Assembly: GCA_012932295.1 (NCBI GenBank)
Contig: JAAONU010000001.1
Span: forward strand, 32,271,449 to 32,335,448
Direction: 5' to 3'
From: Cyclina sinensis
Lineage: Eukaryota; Mollusca; Bivalvia; Venerida; Veneridae
Length of the DNA stretch: 64,000 nucleotides
Shown here: piece after piece, positions 1 through 14,900 of the stretch
How positions within the stretch are numbered: the stretch's first letter is position 1
Layout: each line of letters begins with the position of its first letter
Translations under genes and position numbers: made by a program
The notes under the pieces: generated by a model
Told to the model about the DNA's origin: nothing
Database searches by the model: none
What the model saw: only the letters and a program-made list of their open reading frames with translations

Positions 1-2864
1 AGTGTCTACTGACTGACCAAGCGACCGACCTACTGACAGACCGAACCGACTTTTGCAAAACTATATACCCCTTCATCTTTGATAGGGGGTGGCAGGAATA
101 AAAATCAAATCTAAGTATAACTTATCATTAAAATGCTAAAATTTCACCTAAATCCTAAACTTTGTGATGTCAACAAACCAACTAATGTAAGCATTTTAAT
201 TCAATTTTAACTGTCAGTGACCATGAATTGTTTGTATTTTACAATAACAGAAAAGCCTATCATAGCATATGTTAGGCATTCAGACCAATTGAAATTTGAC
301 AATTTCCAGGGCCCAGTTAATACCCTGCATTGTCATGCACATCTACACTTACTGGTGATCTTGCACACCAAGTTTCAAATCGACAGTTCTAGATATGTGA
401 AAGTAGTTTGCATCGCTATGACAGGCTGTAAAACTTCAGAGTGGGCACTGGTGTACATAAAAAATGCCACATGCACAACAGTTACTACACTTATTGGTGA
501 ACATGTAGTCAAGTTTTAAATTGACAACCTTAGAAATGAGAAAGCAGTTTGTAATGTAAGACTTTGCTATGACAGAATGGGCACGCACATCTACAGTTAT
601 TGGTGTATACACACACCAAGCTTAAAATCAATAGTCCTAGAAATGTAGACATAGTTCATGTCAAAAGATTTTGCTTAGGTAGGCCGTAAAACCGCAGAGT
701 GGGCACTGGTGTGCATCATGCACATCTACACTTATTAGTGAACATAGTTAATATTAAGTTTCAAATCGAATGTCCTAGAAATGTAGAAGTAGTTTACATC
801 ACAAGATTATTTCAACAGACCAGTCCACCCACCCACTGACCAACAAACAAACTGACCGACCTTAGGATGACTCCTATAGACCCCTACAAACAAGTTTGGT
901 AGGGGTATAATAAAATTTTTAAAGTTGTCCCATAGAGACATGAAAAAAATAAGCCCAATGTCAATAAATTTCATAACTTACATAAAGGGTCATCCAAGGA
1001 ACATTTGTGTTACCAGTAAATTATTTTGGACATGCAGTTTCTAAGAAGATTTTGAAAGTTTTCTATATAGGCATATAAGGAAAATAAACATTGTCCACGT
1101 GGCCATTTTTTCATGATTAAATACATAAATTTCACAATTTTTATAGAGAGTCACTGAGGAAACAGTTTAGCAATGGAAGGCAATAAATTTCACAAATCTG
1201 AAAGGGGGCCAAAAAGGTAACATTTGAGTATAGTATGGTTTAAATAGACTGTGTGGTTTCAGAGATGTTGCTTAAAGCAAATTGTTGATGTACGAACGCC
1301 AACCATAACATGATCCTAACTTGAGCTAGCATTCAGATAAGCTAAAAAAACACTATGAATGGATACAAGATTTAAATTCTGCTGAAATATAATCAATTGT
1401 TGTTATTTTTTTTATATTCTGAAATTATTCTAGATGCTCAAAAAAAGGCATTAATGGACTCCCATTCCTAGGAAATTAATCTAATATGCCTTGAAAAATG
1501 ATAAAACAATATTACATTTCAAAGTACTAAAAAGCAGTTTGGGCATCAAGAAATGTTTAATAGAAAACAATGTTAATCATATCGGGCACCACAATCCCAC
1601 ACAGGTATGTAAACATTGCAGCCGTATCATGCCTGTATTTACATAGCGAGACGAGATATCTTGTTTGCTGCACGCAGCCATTTCTCTCGTGCTCTATCCT
1701 CCTCACTGAAATAGTTTGACACTTTCAATTGTACTATATTTTTCAGTGTAATAATAGTGTACCATTGTAACATTAAATTTGGTACCACACTGTTTAAAAC
1801 ACTAGAACAATACTGTTTTACTGTAATACACTTGTACGTGTACCATACTGTATTCTAAGACACTTGTACCACTCTTTATTGTACTACACTGGTACAATAT
1901 TAATTTCTAATAAACTTGTACCTCATTGCATTACAGAACACTTGTATCCTGTTGTACTGTAAGACACTCATACCAAAAACCTAAAATATCAAAGACTGGC
2001 TACTTGTGCAAATCTTACAAAATCTAAGTGTGGCAGGTAGATACCAGAAAGATCTTGCATTGTATCTCAAATATCTCCTTCACTATTAAACCTTGATAAA
2101 AACAAATTACATTGCGCAATACAGCATGCATTTTTCTACAACACGATACCATACTTAATATCAAAATCAGACCAGAAATGAAAAAGTTTTATGCAAAGAT
2201 GAAAAGTCCCTGTGTTTTAAGGTATGTTTGAAATTAGTCAGTATATCTGCATCCTGGCTAACTTCAAATCAAAACTTCTGTAAAATATATGAAATTTTCA
2301 CTGTAAAACTTCATTTCTTTTAAGCAGAATGATCTTTTTATAATATGATAATGATTTCCAATTAGTATTATTTATGGTCCACATTTTGCATTTTAATGTG
2401 GACTTGCATGTGCATAATTGGTGTATTCCATTAGAGTTTCTAACCTGTGGTATTTTTGGTCTTTGCTTGTACTTTTTTGTAATATACCTGTACCATATTG
2501 AACAGTGCATGTACATGTATCTACCAAAGTGTACTGATATCTACCGTTATGAGCAGCAGATCAGTGACCACTTAATTTCACAGAAACAAAAATAAACAGC
2601 GTAGAATAACAAAGGACAAGTTAACTACTAAAATCTCTTATATTTGAACCTATTCAGAGGATGGACATCTTATTAAATAATGGCAGGGTTGAAAATGTTC
2701 CTTTCATTTGGACAGGTTTTAGCTACCCTGGACAATATATCCCTCTTGATATAAAGTTGACATTTAACAAAACAAGTACTGGGTTGGTACATATATGTGT
2801 ATACACAATATGCTCAACATGAGTATGTCTCTGAGAATTCACATAAGTACATAATTATACTTAC
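1..2864. other. intronic, repeat-derived sequence
   Basis: No exon seen on either strand. Positions 1-100 and about 830-1250 resemble interspersed repeats (GACCGACC runs, then a segment matching text near 14.6-15.2 kb). Positions 330-830 hold about three degenerate copies of a ~150-bp unit. Positions 1730-1980 hold loose ~35-bp repeats around CACTTGTAC. Confidence 0.5.
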
Positions 2865-2943
2865 ATGTTACCTCCTCCTGCTGAGGCTTTCTTCAGTTTG
2901 TCTTTGATGTTAAAAGGATTCTGGTTCTGACTTTGTGTTGCAG
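2865..2943 (-). CDS. slo: candidate BK linker exon between RCK1 and RCK2
   Basis: 79 nt with acceptor atttgcag and donor AACAT|GTAAGT. In the phase left by exon 14 it is open and reads [18 protein letters not shown] then ASAGGGN, a polar basic linker. No conserved motif is present, so the assignment rests on phase and splice sites. Confidence 0.55.
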
Positions 2944-5900
2944 CTGCAAATGATAGTGAGGTTTATAAATCAAAATGAAAACTATATACAAATGTACATG
3001 TACTTCATCATTGGTCATAATCCCCCAACATGACCACTTTTTCTTTCATACTTAATTCAATAGCTTAATCAAGTTAATGTGTAATGGCAGTAGATTGGAC
3101 AAACTCATTCATGAAATCATCAGGGTATAAATTTGTACTGTTTTGGCCTAGATTCCTTGAAACAGCATGTTTACAGAGCCAGATTCAAAACCATCATGAT
3201 TTCATTAAAATCATAGCATAATTAAATGAGACATCATTCAAATCATGTAAACAAAGACAAAATATGAAAATCCATTTTCCAAGAAAATTTGAGTATTCTT
3301 CATTCCTGAAAACAAAAGTGAGTTATTTTCACTCATGACTTTGCCACTCATGAAAACATCACTTTTAGTGCTCACATATAGAAATATATACATCCAAACA
3401 TGAAAGCAAATTTACTTTACATAACATTAAGATTTTTATTACATTCAGTTTTAAGATTCAAAGTGATATTTTCAAATGCAGACTCTAAAAAGAAAACTTT
3501 TCTTTTGACTTTTCCCTGTAGTTGGGAGTATTTTCATTCAAGAAACTAAGTTACAAAACAAATAAGGGTAAGTGTCTTATCATTTGTTACAAAATTTTCA
3601 AGGTTCATTTAATCTTCTTACCAAAGTTCTAACAGTCAACTTTAGGCATAAAACATACTAATTTGCCAATTAAACTTAAGGTAAGAACTTAAGACTGACA
3701 GCAATGGACAGTAGCAAAGCTTGCTCCTTATATGTTCGCTTTCTGGTCATGTCAACTGCATTCTGATACATGTTTATTTTGGGTTTAACACTGATTTCAA
3801 CATCTAGGTTATATCTCGGGTCAGTCCACCTAACTGGTTTTCCTGGATAACTAACCAGTAACTGCCACTTTCTCTGCAAGTGACTGACTACTGTTCCCAC
3901 ATGATCTACTCTGATTCAGCAGAGAGACAAATGAACATTAGACACAATGTCTGAGATCAATTGTCACGGAGAAATTTTGCCCTGCCCAGGGGTCGAACCA
4001 TCGACCGATGGATTAACAATCCAATGCTCTACCTATTGAGCTAAGCGGGCGGGCTCGATATATGTCATTTAAGCACTTTATTATATAATGATTGCGAAAA
4101 CAACTAAAGGGCCATCAGAGCCCTAACTCGCTCTCCTGATTACAACTGCTAAAAACAAAGTGAAATAGGGATTTATAAACCAAATAAAAGAAAGATCAAA
4201 GACTAATATCAAAGCTTTATGCTCTTTGGTTTAGGAAAAAAAGATTTTATCAAGGGATGAATGGGAAAAAGTTCAGAGAGATATAAAATAAAGAAGATAG
4301 CACTTTTCTACCATTCACTGCTCGATTATGTCTTTGTAACTTCCTTTATATTTTAGGTTAAACATGTGCTCTCTGGAGCCAAAACTGACCTCAGAGGCAA
4401 AATATGAACAATCTTGATAGAGGTTTATAAGACAAATACTATGTATCAAATTTCCAAAGTATCAGTGTTATGGTTTCTGACCAGAAGATTTCATGAGTCT
4501 TTCTATATTAGTCTATGTAAAACATCTGACTCTCACGGTGTAACCAACAATGACCCCCAGGGGAAAAATTAGAATTACCTAGGTAGAGGTTTAGTAGACA
4601 GTGCTTTGTGCAAAATTTTACTGTGGGTGGGTCCAGTAGTGATCCACGGACAAAATTTAAACAGACTTTGTAGAGGTCTACTAGAAAATTCTACATACAT
4701 GTATCAATTTCAGAGCTCTGGGCTTGGTGGTTTTAGAAGAGGGTTTAAGAAAATTTCATTCTTGTTGCAACAGCAACCATAGTTCTATATGGAATGTAAT
4801 AATTAATATTCTTTAAACAAATTTGATGGAGCTTTGTGCAAGAAACTTCCCTGCCAAGTTTCATAAGCTTTGACCACATGATTTAGAAGATGTATAAAGT
4901 TAAAAGCTGACAATGCAAGAAAGACACAGGGCAATAACAAAAGCTCACCCTGGGCACCATCTGCTCAGGTGAGCTAAAAAACTAATATCACACTTTATCT
5001 CTACTTTTAACTGAAAAATATATCTATTAACAAAAAACATTCTAAAATTACTATTTGAGGTAAAAAGTAGGAAGTTCAAGGAAGAAACTATACTTTCAAG
5101 TCCTAAACAAGAGCACAACGATGGCCCTAAAACACTCACCTGTGTATACATGTAACTGCTAAAAATGACTCATGCAATGAAAGAACTAGAAATGCAAATA
5201 TCAAAGCTTTTGGCTTTTGGTTTATGAAAAAAGACTTTGGTAGGTTTCCATATATGTCTTTTGTATATTTTTAGGTTAAACATGTGGCCCCTTGTTGGGG
5301 CAAAAATGATCGCAGAGGCATGTTTTGAAAAATCTTGGTATATATATTGTTCAATACCAAATTTTAGAAGTCTCAGTTAATAGGTCTCTGACAATGAGAA
5401 CTTTAAAGAGTTTGTCTTTATAAGTCTATGTAAATATCTGACCCTGATGATGGAGCAATCTTGATAGAGGTGCACTGGGCATTGCTCAATGCAAGATTTC
5501 ATAACTCTAGTACAGGAAGAGTTATGAAGATTTTCATATATATATTTCTATATTAAACATGACCCCCATTTAAAGAGTCAATAATGACTCCTGGGGCATA
5601 ATTTGAAAAATGTTTCTAGAGGTCTACTAGACAATGCTTCAAACCAAATTTCAGAAACTCAGCACTATGGCTTCTGACAAGAAGAATTTTAAATAGTTTG
5701 TTTGTATAAAACATTCTGCCCCACTGGGTGGGGCCAAAAATGTTCCCAGGAGCAAAGTTTTAATTATCTTGGTAGTCTACAGGGAAATGCTTCATGCCAA
5801 ATTTCAGGATTTCAGGCTTTTGCGGTTTCATAAAAGAAGAATTTTAAAGATTTTCCTCTACATTTCCATGAAAAAGATCAGATGTCATAGACAATACTAC

Positions 5901-8900
5901 ACACTAATTGTGTAATTCATGCAAGGGACATCCATACCAAGTTCAATTAACCTGACCATGTAGTTTTGGAAACAATGGTATATATAGTTAAAAGCTGAAA
6001 ACACATTATGAACACAGGAGGATCACAAAAGCTCACTTTGAGCATGTTGTGAGCTAAAAATATTTTTAAGAAAATTTATGTTTTCAATAAAAATAATTGT
6101 TGTCATAGATTGGGTTTAAAGATTTGGGGTACACTAAAACTTGATATTCATTAGATAATTTCAAGCTATATGCCTTGGATTATATACCATGTATAATTTT
6201 TAAATACTCAATAACTCCATTTGTTTTTCAAAGACCATACTTGACTTGGAAACTTTTATCTGCACAAAATATGGTATAAGAGTCTCAGTCGAACCCGTGT
6301 TCATTAACATGTAACAGTTTCACTTTTCTGTTTCTTAGCATTCTACTTCCATATCACATCTAGACAATATATCAATTATTTTTGTATAAAACATGAATAA
6401 TGTAAAGTGCATTTTTGGATAATGAGTTACCAGGGTTGTGCCCCTTACATATGACAAAACCTTTTGCAATATGTTACTTAGAAACATTTTGTTGAAAAGA
6501 ATTTGCATTTATTATAACAAAAAGAAATATAAAAAAACCCTGCATTTATTATAACAAAAAGAAATATAAAAAAATTTGAGTATACAAGAGGGCCATAATG
6601 GCCCTGGATGGCTCACCTGAATACTTTGGCTTTGAGTCTGCTATTAGGCTAACATTAAAAGCAAAATTGAATTTTCAAAGATCTTGTATACATTTTATTC
6701 AAATAGGACACACGAGGCCAGGCCAAGTTTAATTCCCATGCAAAAAAATTTGGACAAACTTAGTACATTTCCATATGATAATGGTGCAATACTATACTAT
6801 ATGCCCTACAATGCTATTTTGGGCATACAGTTTCACACAATAAAAGCGACCACCAGGTGGGGTAAATTTTTACCAAAAAAGGGAAATAATTTGAACAACT
6901 TTTTTAATGGTCAACTATACAATGTTACATACTAAATATCTAAGGTTTAGAGCTTCCAGTTTCTTACCAGAGTTACAAGAAAATTTTCAGAGAATAATTC
7001 TGACTCCAGGGTTATAATCGGAACAAACTTGATAGAGGTCCACCAGACAATACCACATACAAAACATCTAAGCTCTAGGGTAAATGGTTTAAGATAATAA
7101 GATATCCATATTTTCCTTTGATTTAAGCCAGTGACCTAGTTTTTGACCTGAGATGACCCATATTCAAGACTGAAAAACATTCTGACTGAACATAATTATA
7201 TCTGATTTCAAAATGGGGTCTCTAGAGTGTAAATAAGATTTTCCTTTGACTTAAGCTAGTGACCTAGTTTTTTATCCAAGATGACCCATATTTGAACTCA
7301 ACCTAGAAATCACAAACAAAAACATTTTGACAAAAAATAATGATATCTGAATTTAAAATATGGCCACATGTTTTTTCTTAGGCCTGGTGACCTAGTTTCT
7401 TATCCTACATTACCAAGATTCCTACTTGTCTGAGATACCATCAAGACAAATATTCTGAACAAGTTACCGGTAAATTAAGAATTGATCAAAAATGTGTTCT
7501 CGAGAATGTTAGCACGGTAAATTGTTGATGACACAAGATGGACAACAAACAACAGACCCATCACAAATCATCATCCTGAGCATTGCTCAGGTGAGCTAAT
7601 AATGCATACAGAAAAAAAAGAGTTAATTTTTAAACTTATTGCATGGGTTTCTCCTACAGATGTCATGCAAAGTGTTGTAAAATTACATTTTGACCTGTAT
7701 GTAAGTAAAAAGACATCAATGTGAGTAAACTGAAATAAAAATTAAAAAAAAAACTGGATTTGGGTGGTTGTGAACTATTGTGTCACTATACCTAAATAAG
7801 GTGACATTTTTGGTGTAACATATGACATCATACATACCTGCAGACACTATAACAACAGGGGATGCAAGACAACAAGAAGATATATATAAAAGTTTTAAGC
7901 AAGAAATCTGAAAAAATGCATGCTAAAAGAAGTTCTGAAATTATTCACTTACAGTTTAATAATTTACATGCTGAAACAAAGTATGCAGCATATGAAGACC
8001 ACCTAAGAATATAAACACATTGATGTGATGGGTACTGTCTGATGATGTTATATAATATCTAAATCTATGACACCAATTTATGAAGAATTTAGAAACACTT
8101 TCTTGTTACCATGCTGTCTCATGTGTAGAGCATTATTATGTAGACAATCTGATATAACTAATCAAAGTTCTGAAAGCATGATGTCTTAACTGCCCTATGC
8201 ACAACAGTGTAGCAAAATGCATAATGAAAAGTCAAGTCATTTTTAAAACTACCTTATTTTGAGTTTTATCACATTTAATGCATTCTTCACTATTTTCATA
8301 CAATATAGTAAGAAAAGAATTCAATCCTACAACCTTCCCCAAACTATGCACCCCTAATAGACTGGTAGACTAAAGCAATCTTTGCTGGCAACAAGAACAG
8401 CATGTGCCTGATGCTATAAAACTTTCAGACAGACTGGCATGGACGCAATAACCACATTTTTCATTTTTTGCTTTTCCAAAAACCAAACAAGTAGCAAAAA
8501 AATGAAAGGAGAGTGTACGATGAAAACATTCTTTAATTCCTTAGTTAGAAATGAAAGATGATGAAGCTACAAAAGTTGAAATTTTATGAGAGAATGAGGT
8601 AGTCCATTTCAGATTTAAAGACTTGCATTTTCACTGTGTATGCACTTGAAGCTTTGAGATGACACGTTCAGACAGTACCCAGTGTGACTGTACACATTAA
8701 TGACAGTCCATTGACATACCTTGGAGCATTCAATATAACGTGTTTCACCTATATGATCATACTGTTATACATGTGATCAAACCTTCTCAGAAGTGAGGTC
8801 AATAAGAACACATTCATATACATATAAATTTTACCAGTTAGAATATCTACATGGCATCACATGAAAGAAAGAGATATCATTGGTACATCATAATAACGAT

Positions 8901-11900
8901 AATTATACAACACTTAAACACAAATAAAACATTTCTAAAATAAATATTGAAATTTGAAAGTAATGTTTCCTAGCTTCCTTAAGATGTCTAAAAGTATAGG
9001 TTATAAGTAGATTACTCAGAACAAAATAAAGTTTTAACCTGGAACCAACATATGAACTAAAAATTCCAGATTTCCGTATTGTGCCCCTTTGCTACATTAC
9101 ACACATCCACATGATGATAGTTACAAGTAAATAACTAAAATATTAATTTCTTTCAAGCTGAGATTTTTTATTTCATGAAAGATATTGTAGAAGAAACAAC
9201 AGAAGGGATAAAAAGGAAAACATTTCTAAGACCCCAGCTACTTGTCATGGCAGTGGTTACTGATATGACAGAGGAAGTCACTCTGTGTGGACATTGCTTC
9301 AGACTCAATGCAGAGTTACTTTATTATGTCAGTTATGCAGCTGTAGTGTGTAATCAAATGTAAGCATACCAGTAGTAATATTTAAACACATTCCAGGAAT
9401 AGTTTATCATTCTTTTCCTCTCTAATAAAAATTGTGTTGTAAAGATGTACTCCTGAAATTAAACTTTCTTGTTCTAGTTGAATGATTTGTGGAACTTATT
9501 TGTTTGCTCATTAATAGCAAAAATGTATAAAAAAAAAAAAACCCACTTCAGATCTGGCTGCTGTTTAATACCATTGGGGGCGTAGCAACACAAAAACAAA
9601 AATATACCAAAATGACTTTAAAACCCATGTCACATGTGCTTTCCAGCCCAAACTTCCAAATTTGTTTCCAGTAAAATAGGCTTTGTAAGAAAACAAACTA
9701 AAGTACAATCACAGAAACTAATTCTTCTAGAAGCCATAAAGCATAAAAAATATGGATCTTGCAGGCATTTATGAGGCCAACCACAGTGATACCAAGTCAA
9801 CAAATCTATTAACTATGGTTATTTTCTGAAATTCTGAAGCAAATGTGAGTGAGATAATGCTGTCTGATCACGGGCTGTTTTGTTAGCTGTTCAGTCAGTA
9901 TATGAGTACCACTATAAATAATAAATAGGTCTACCCAAATTAAATAAGGTACAAGTTTATTCAAGAAATGAAGCATGGAATGCAAATGTTATGCACCAGT
10001 TCAGATGGCAGCAGACTGCCACCTTAGAGTGTAAACAGATATGTAAATATATGGGATATCCAAACTTAGAGTTCTGCAAGGAGGAGCAGGGAATGGATGG
10101 TAGGTCAGATGTAACCTTTGAAATACAACATGCACAAAACAATACAAAGAAAAGGTTTATAATATATAATATACCTAATACAGCTGTTGCTCCCTTCCTA
10201 AACATAGCCACTACACAGTGCAGCAAAAAGAAATAATAAATATGTTTCAAGACTCTAATTAAAAAGATATACATTTACTGTGAAATCATTTAAATTCGCT
10301 GGGATGAAATTTCGCGCAAACGGCAAAAAAAAGTACGTTCGCGCGGTCCTAAATTCGCGCATTTCAATTTCAGATTCAATTTTTTTATCAGCATAAAAAG
10401 CAGACGACAGCTGCATGACACTGGATCACCACCGACGCGTGTATACGTGTCAATTACCGCGGTCCGCTTTCGAATATACAAACTGACAGGTCCAACTGTT
10501 AATTGACGTTAACTGACACAGGTTAAGTGTGCACAGATTAAAAGGTCGATACCGACAGGTCTTTTGTAACCGGTCCCTAATCAATTACGCTAAAAAAACA
10601 ACATTGCAGAGATTTTTTAAACTTGTGTATTGTAATATGACGTTCTTTTATCTTGACACAGTGTATAGGTATTTGAAAGTCGTTGTATTTCAAAGTTATA
10701 TTTACGTTCCAATAAATAGAAAATAAATATAAATAAAATAAATAAATAAATAAAATGTGTAATATATGAGTTAGTTGTTATTACATTTTTTCATTACTGT
10801 ATTTAACGAATTATCAAAATAGGGGATGACAACGATATAATAATTATAAGTAAACTCTATAGACAAGCGTCCAGCAATGCAAACGAAACATACTTAAAAA
10901 GAAAACAAAAAAGCTTCATTTTAATTTTGCTAGATATTTAGAATTTGCCAAAACATCCGATTATTCAAATTATATTGGCTAAAAACAAAAACTAATGGTC
11001 AAAAGTGAGTGGAAAAATATATGCAGGTATTTCGGACAGGATCAAGATTCGGATAACGTAAATATTTTATTAGTTTAATAAAAGCGCGGTCTTAAATTCG
11101 CGCATTGCTCCTAGCGCGAAATACGCGAAAATTTGTCCTACGCGAACAAAAATGATTTCATAGTATACAGTTTTTCTTATCACTGTGGAACTACGTTAGT
11201 CTGACCTTCAATGACCTTACACTCTGCAGGCATATTTTAAAGCTTGAGTTCCAGATGAAAATACTTGAACATTAAAATGGCTGAGAAAAAATACAGAATG
11301 GGATTACTGAAAATTATGGTATGCAAAGACAATGCTTCTTGCAAAATGACATCATCCTGCATTTTTTATCTTTCTTTGTCTCTCTATATTTTTTTGACAT
11401 TAGAAAAAAAGGTGGTTTTGAGTTTGTTCTTGGTTTTGTCTAGGACCTCTGAAAAAATATCTTATCTGGAGAGGTATTGCAGTGTTGTTTTATATGATGT
11501 GTAAGAATGAATACAAGCTTTTTCTATCCAACTAGTTTAGGTCACTGTAAAATTCTGTCAGGTATGGAAAACCATCTGAGATCTCATAAACGATGTTGGA
11601 AGATTTTCTGTAGAAGGCATTTCTTTTTCTTGTATTATACAAGCAAAGGTGCACCCTACTAACTTAGTTAAAAGTTTTAGTAAAAAATGAGATATTATGC
11701 AGATTTTATTATATTGTTTAAAGACATTTCTTACAGCTTTGTGGTCAGTCTTACAGTTTCTGATGCAAGCTTGATTTAGAATCATTAAATATAAGAAGGA
11801 TAATTGTATTCTGACATATGTCAGTTTCTTCCTATGTAGATCTGTTTGTATTCAATATACAATGCCTACACACCAGCAATACCTTTTCTTAGTTCAACTG

Positions 11901-14900
11901 TATATGTATACAAGTTAAGATATTGTGCAACTTTTTGTATGGGTCAATATCTCCTCCTCCACTAGCAAAACCAATGTATCTCAGAATATGCTCAACACAT
12001 CACTTAATTATTATGACTAAGGCTTCTCTCAAAGAATTTATCAAATGAACTATTGCATTTCATTACTAATCTTTTTGTACAAACACATTCAGTAATTAAA
12101 TTGTAAAACAAGTTATAGCAGTCACAAAAATGTCTGTCTTGAATTGGTTACATTAGCTTTCACGACAAGTTTCTAGAATTGAAAAATACACCATTAGCAT
12201 TAAACACACAGGTAAGTAATTCATCAAACCTATGCTACATTACTTTAGTTATCTACAGTTATTTCAAACTCAGAAATAAGCTTTACACCATGAAATTAGC
12301 CAATATTAATTTAGTGCTCTTACTGTATAGAAAAAATTAACACAACGTTAGTATTTGGTTAGTGTTACAGTCACTTACTAATTTTGATACTAGGATTGAT
12401 TTTTGTTTTACGTCTCTCTGCATACACTGTAAATTATAAACACCAATCAACATGCTGTTAACAGTTGCATTTTGACTAAATATCTTTAACGGAAGTTACC
12501 AGTAAATTCTCAGGTTGGGTTCATTACTGGACAATGTATAATTAGTTGACAATCAATGGATCAATATGGGACAAAATGCACAGTAATTGACAAAGGTATT
12601 AGAACAATGTTCACATTTCTTGCAGGCATCTCACTGTCATTGAAATAAACACAAGCATGTATTTTACAAGAGCTTTAACTATATGCTGGAAATGACATCA
12701 AATCTTTCATCTTCCAATGAAAGTTGACACATTTTTATTCAATGAAAGTTGACATATTTTGAAAATCAAGACATACTTCTTTCCACTCTCATTAACAGCA
12801 CTTTCTGACAGAAGACTGAATGTAAATATGGACTGCACATCATTATTTTAATAAACAAAAATATCTTGCTTAGAGTATAATTCTTTAAACTTGATCCACA
12901 TCAATTTATCATGAAATTTACAGCTACGTTAAATAAATCAGTCATCTTATTGATAAAAACAAGTAAATGTAAGGAAAAAATATCTAGTACTTTTTCACAT
13001 TATATCAACACCAAACTTAATACTTGAAAGTCTGCTTGTAAATTCTAAAAGATATCATTTTATTTTTAATTTCTAGTGATTATCTGTTAAGGAAATGAAG
13101 TTGATATTTTCATAATATTCAAATTTCTATCACAGCAATGAAATGCCGGTAGGTTTAATTGTTACTTCAGCTGTCCATGCATGATCTGTACCTGCATGCT
13201 GAGTATATGCTAGCTGTATCATGTATACTTACATGGTCGACATCGACACTTTTTGATCATACGTATGTCAGTCACATCACTATGACAACTCTTACAGTAA
13301 TAGTAGGCCCTGAAAGAAACAAACAACAATCACAATGGGGGCTCATATCACCGTACACAAGTTAGGAATAAGAAATAAAGCTAAGTTACGAGAACTTTTC
13401 GGTTGGATACTTTCTCATTGACTGATTATTCATCACATAAGACAGCATTCTACTTTATATTGTTTTGCACTCCTCAGTTAACTTTCACCACTTTTTACTT
13501 ATATCAGAAGTTGCCTCCCTTAGACTATTTAAGTTTTTTTTGCTTAGTGGAACACATCTGGTGAAATAGTATTACACAGCATCTTAACCTTTTTACTTCC
13601 TCTGCAGACTCAGCTATAAAGAATCCCTGTGTTGCAGTCTCCAGTTTGACTTTAGGTCCTGGGTTGATGGCCAGTGTACTTTCCTTCCCCTCCTCCGACC
13701 TCACCTCAATAGCCAACAACAACAGCTTTAACTTAGCAAAACAGAGTCTGAAATACAATTTGCAGCTTTTATAACCACAAGATTTTCAGGATGTAACATA
13801 TAGGACCAAACAGGAAAAAGTAAGCAGACATGATCAAACTAGAACAAGTAAACATATATGGCTAAACAGAAACAAGCAAACATTTTTGCCCAACAAAAAC
13901 AATTAAATTTATATGGTCAAACAGGAACAAGTAAATAAACATTTCTGCCAATCAGGAACAAGTATAACAAACATTGTCAAACATGAACATGTAAGAATAC
14001 AAGGCAGAACTGGAACAAGTAATGAAACTTGGTCAAAATGGGAACAAGTCAACAAACTTAGTCAAACAGGAACAAGTTAACATGTATTGCGAAAAAGAAG
14101 CGGTAAACAAACATGGTCAAAACAGGAACAAATAGACATATATGGCCAAACAAGAACAAGTAAACAAACAAAGACTAGGAACAAGTCAACAAACTTAGAC
14201 AAACAGGAACAAGTTAACATGTATTGCGAAAAAGAAGCGGTAAACAAACATAGTCAAAACAGGAACAAATAAACATATATGGCCAAACAAGAACAAGTAA
14301 ACAAACAAAGACAAATGGGAACAAGTTAACAAACATGGTCAAACAGTAACAAATAAATATTATATGGCCAAACAGAAGCAAGTAAACAAACAAAACCAAA
14401 CAAGAACAAGTTAACAAACATGGTCAAAAACAAGAACAAGTTAACATTTATGGCTTTCATTGGCATATGGCGAGGCCAATTTTGACCAATGGCTGTTACT
14501 TGAACAATCTTGGAAAAGGTCCACAGAATGATACTACATACCAGACAGGAATAGGTAAACAAACATGGTCAAACAGGAACAAGTTAACATGTATGGCTAA
14601 ACAGGAAGAGGTAATCAAATGATGGTTATGGCAAACAAAAAGAAGCCCAACCCCTATGGGTAATTTTTTTCATTGATCTGTTCAAATTTCATCATTCTGT
14701 AAAGGGCTACCCAAAGAGCATCTGTGTCAAATTACATTTAAATCTGCCAAGAAGTTTCACAAAAGAAGATTTTAAAAGTTGCTCCTATCAAATAATAAGG
14801 AAAATCAGACCCGCCCTCATGCAGCCATGTTTTTTCATGGATTCCTATATATTTCATAATCTATATAAAGTGTAATCCTTAGCATATTTCTGTCAAATTA

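Noticed and set aside
3976..4050. tRNA-Asn(GTT) gene on the minus strand
   Set aside because: A and B boxes are good, but the T stem and part of the acceptor stem do not pair, and a SINE body follows.
14087..14562. ORFs with repeated KQTWSKQEQ or FVCLLVPV
   Set aside because: Translations of the AACAGGAACAAGT minisatellite.
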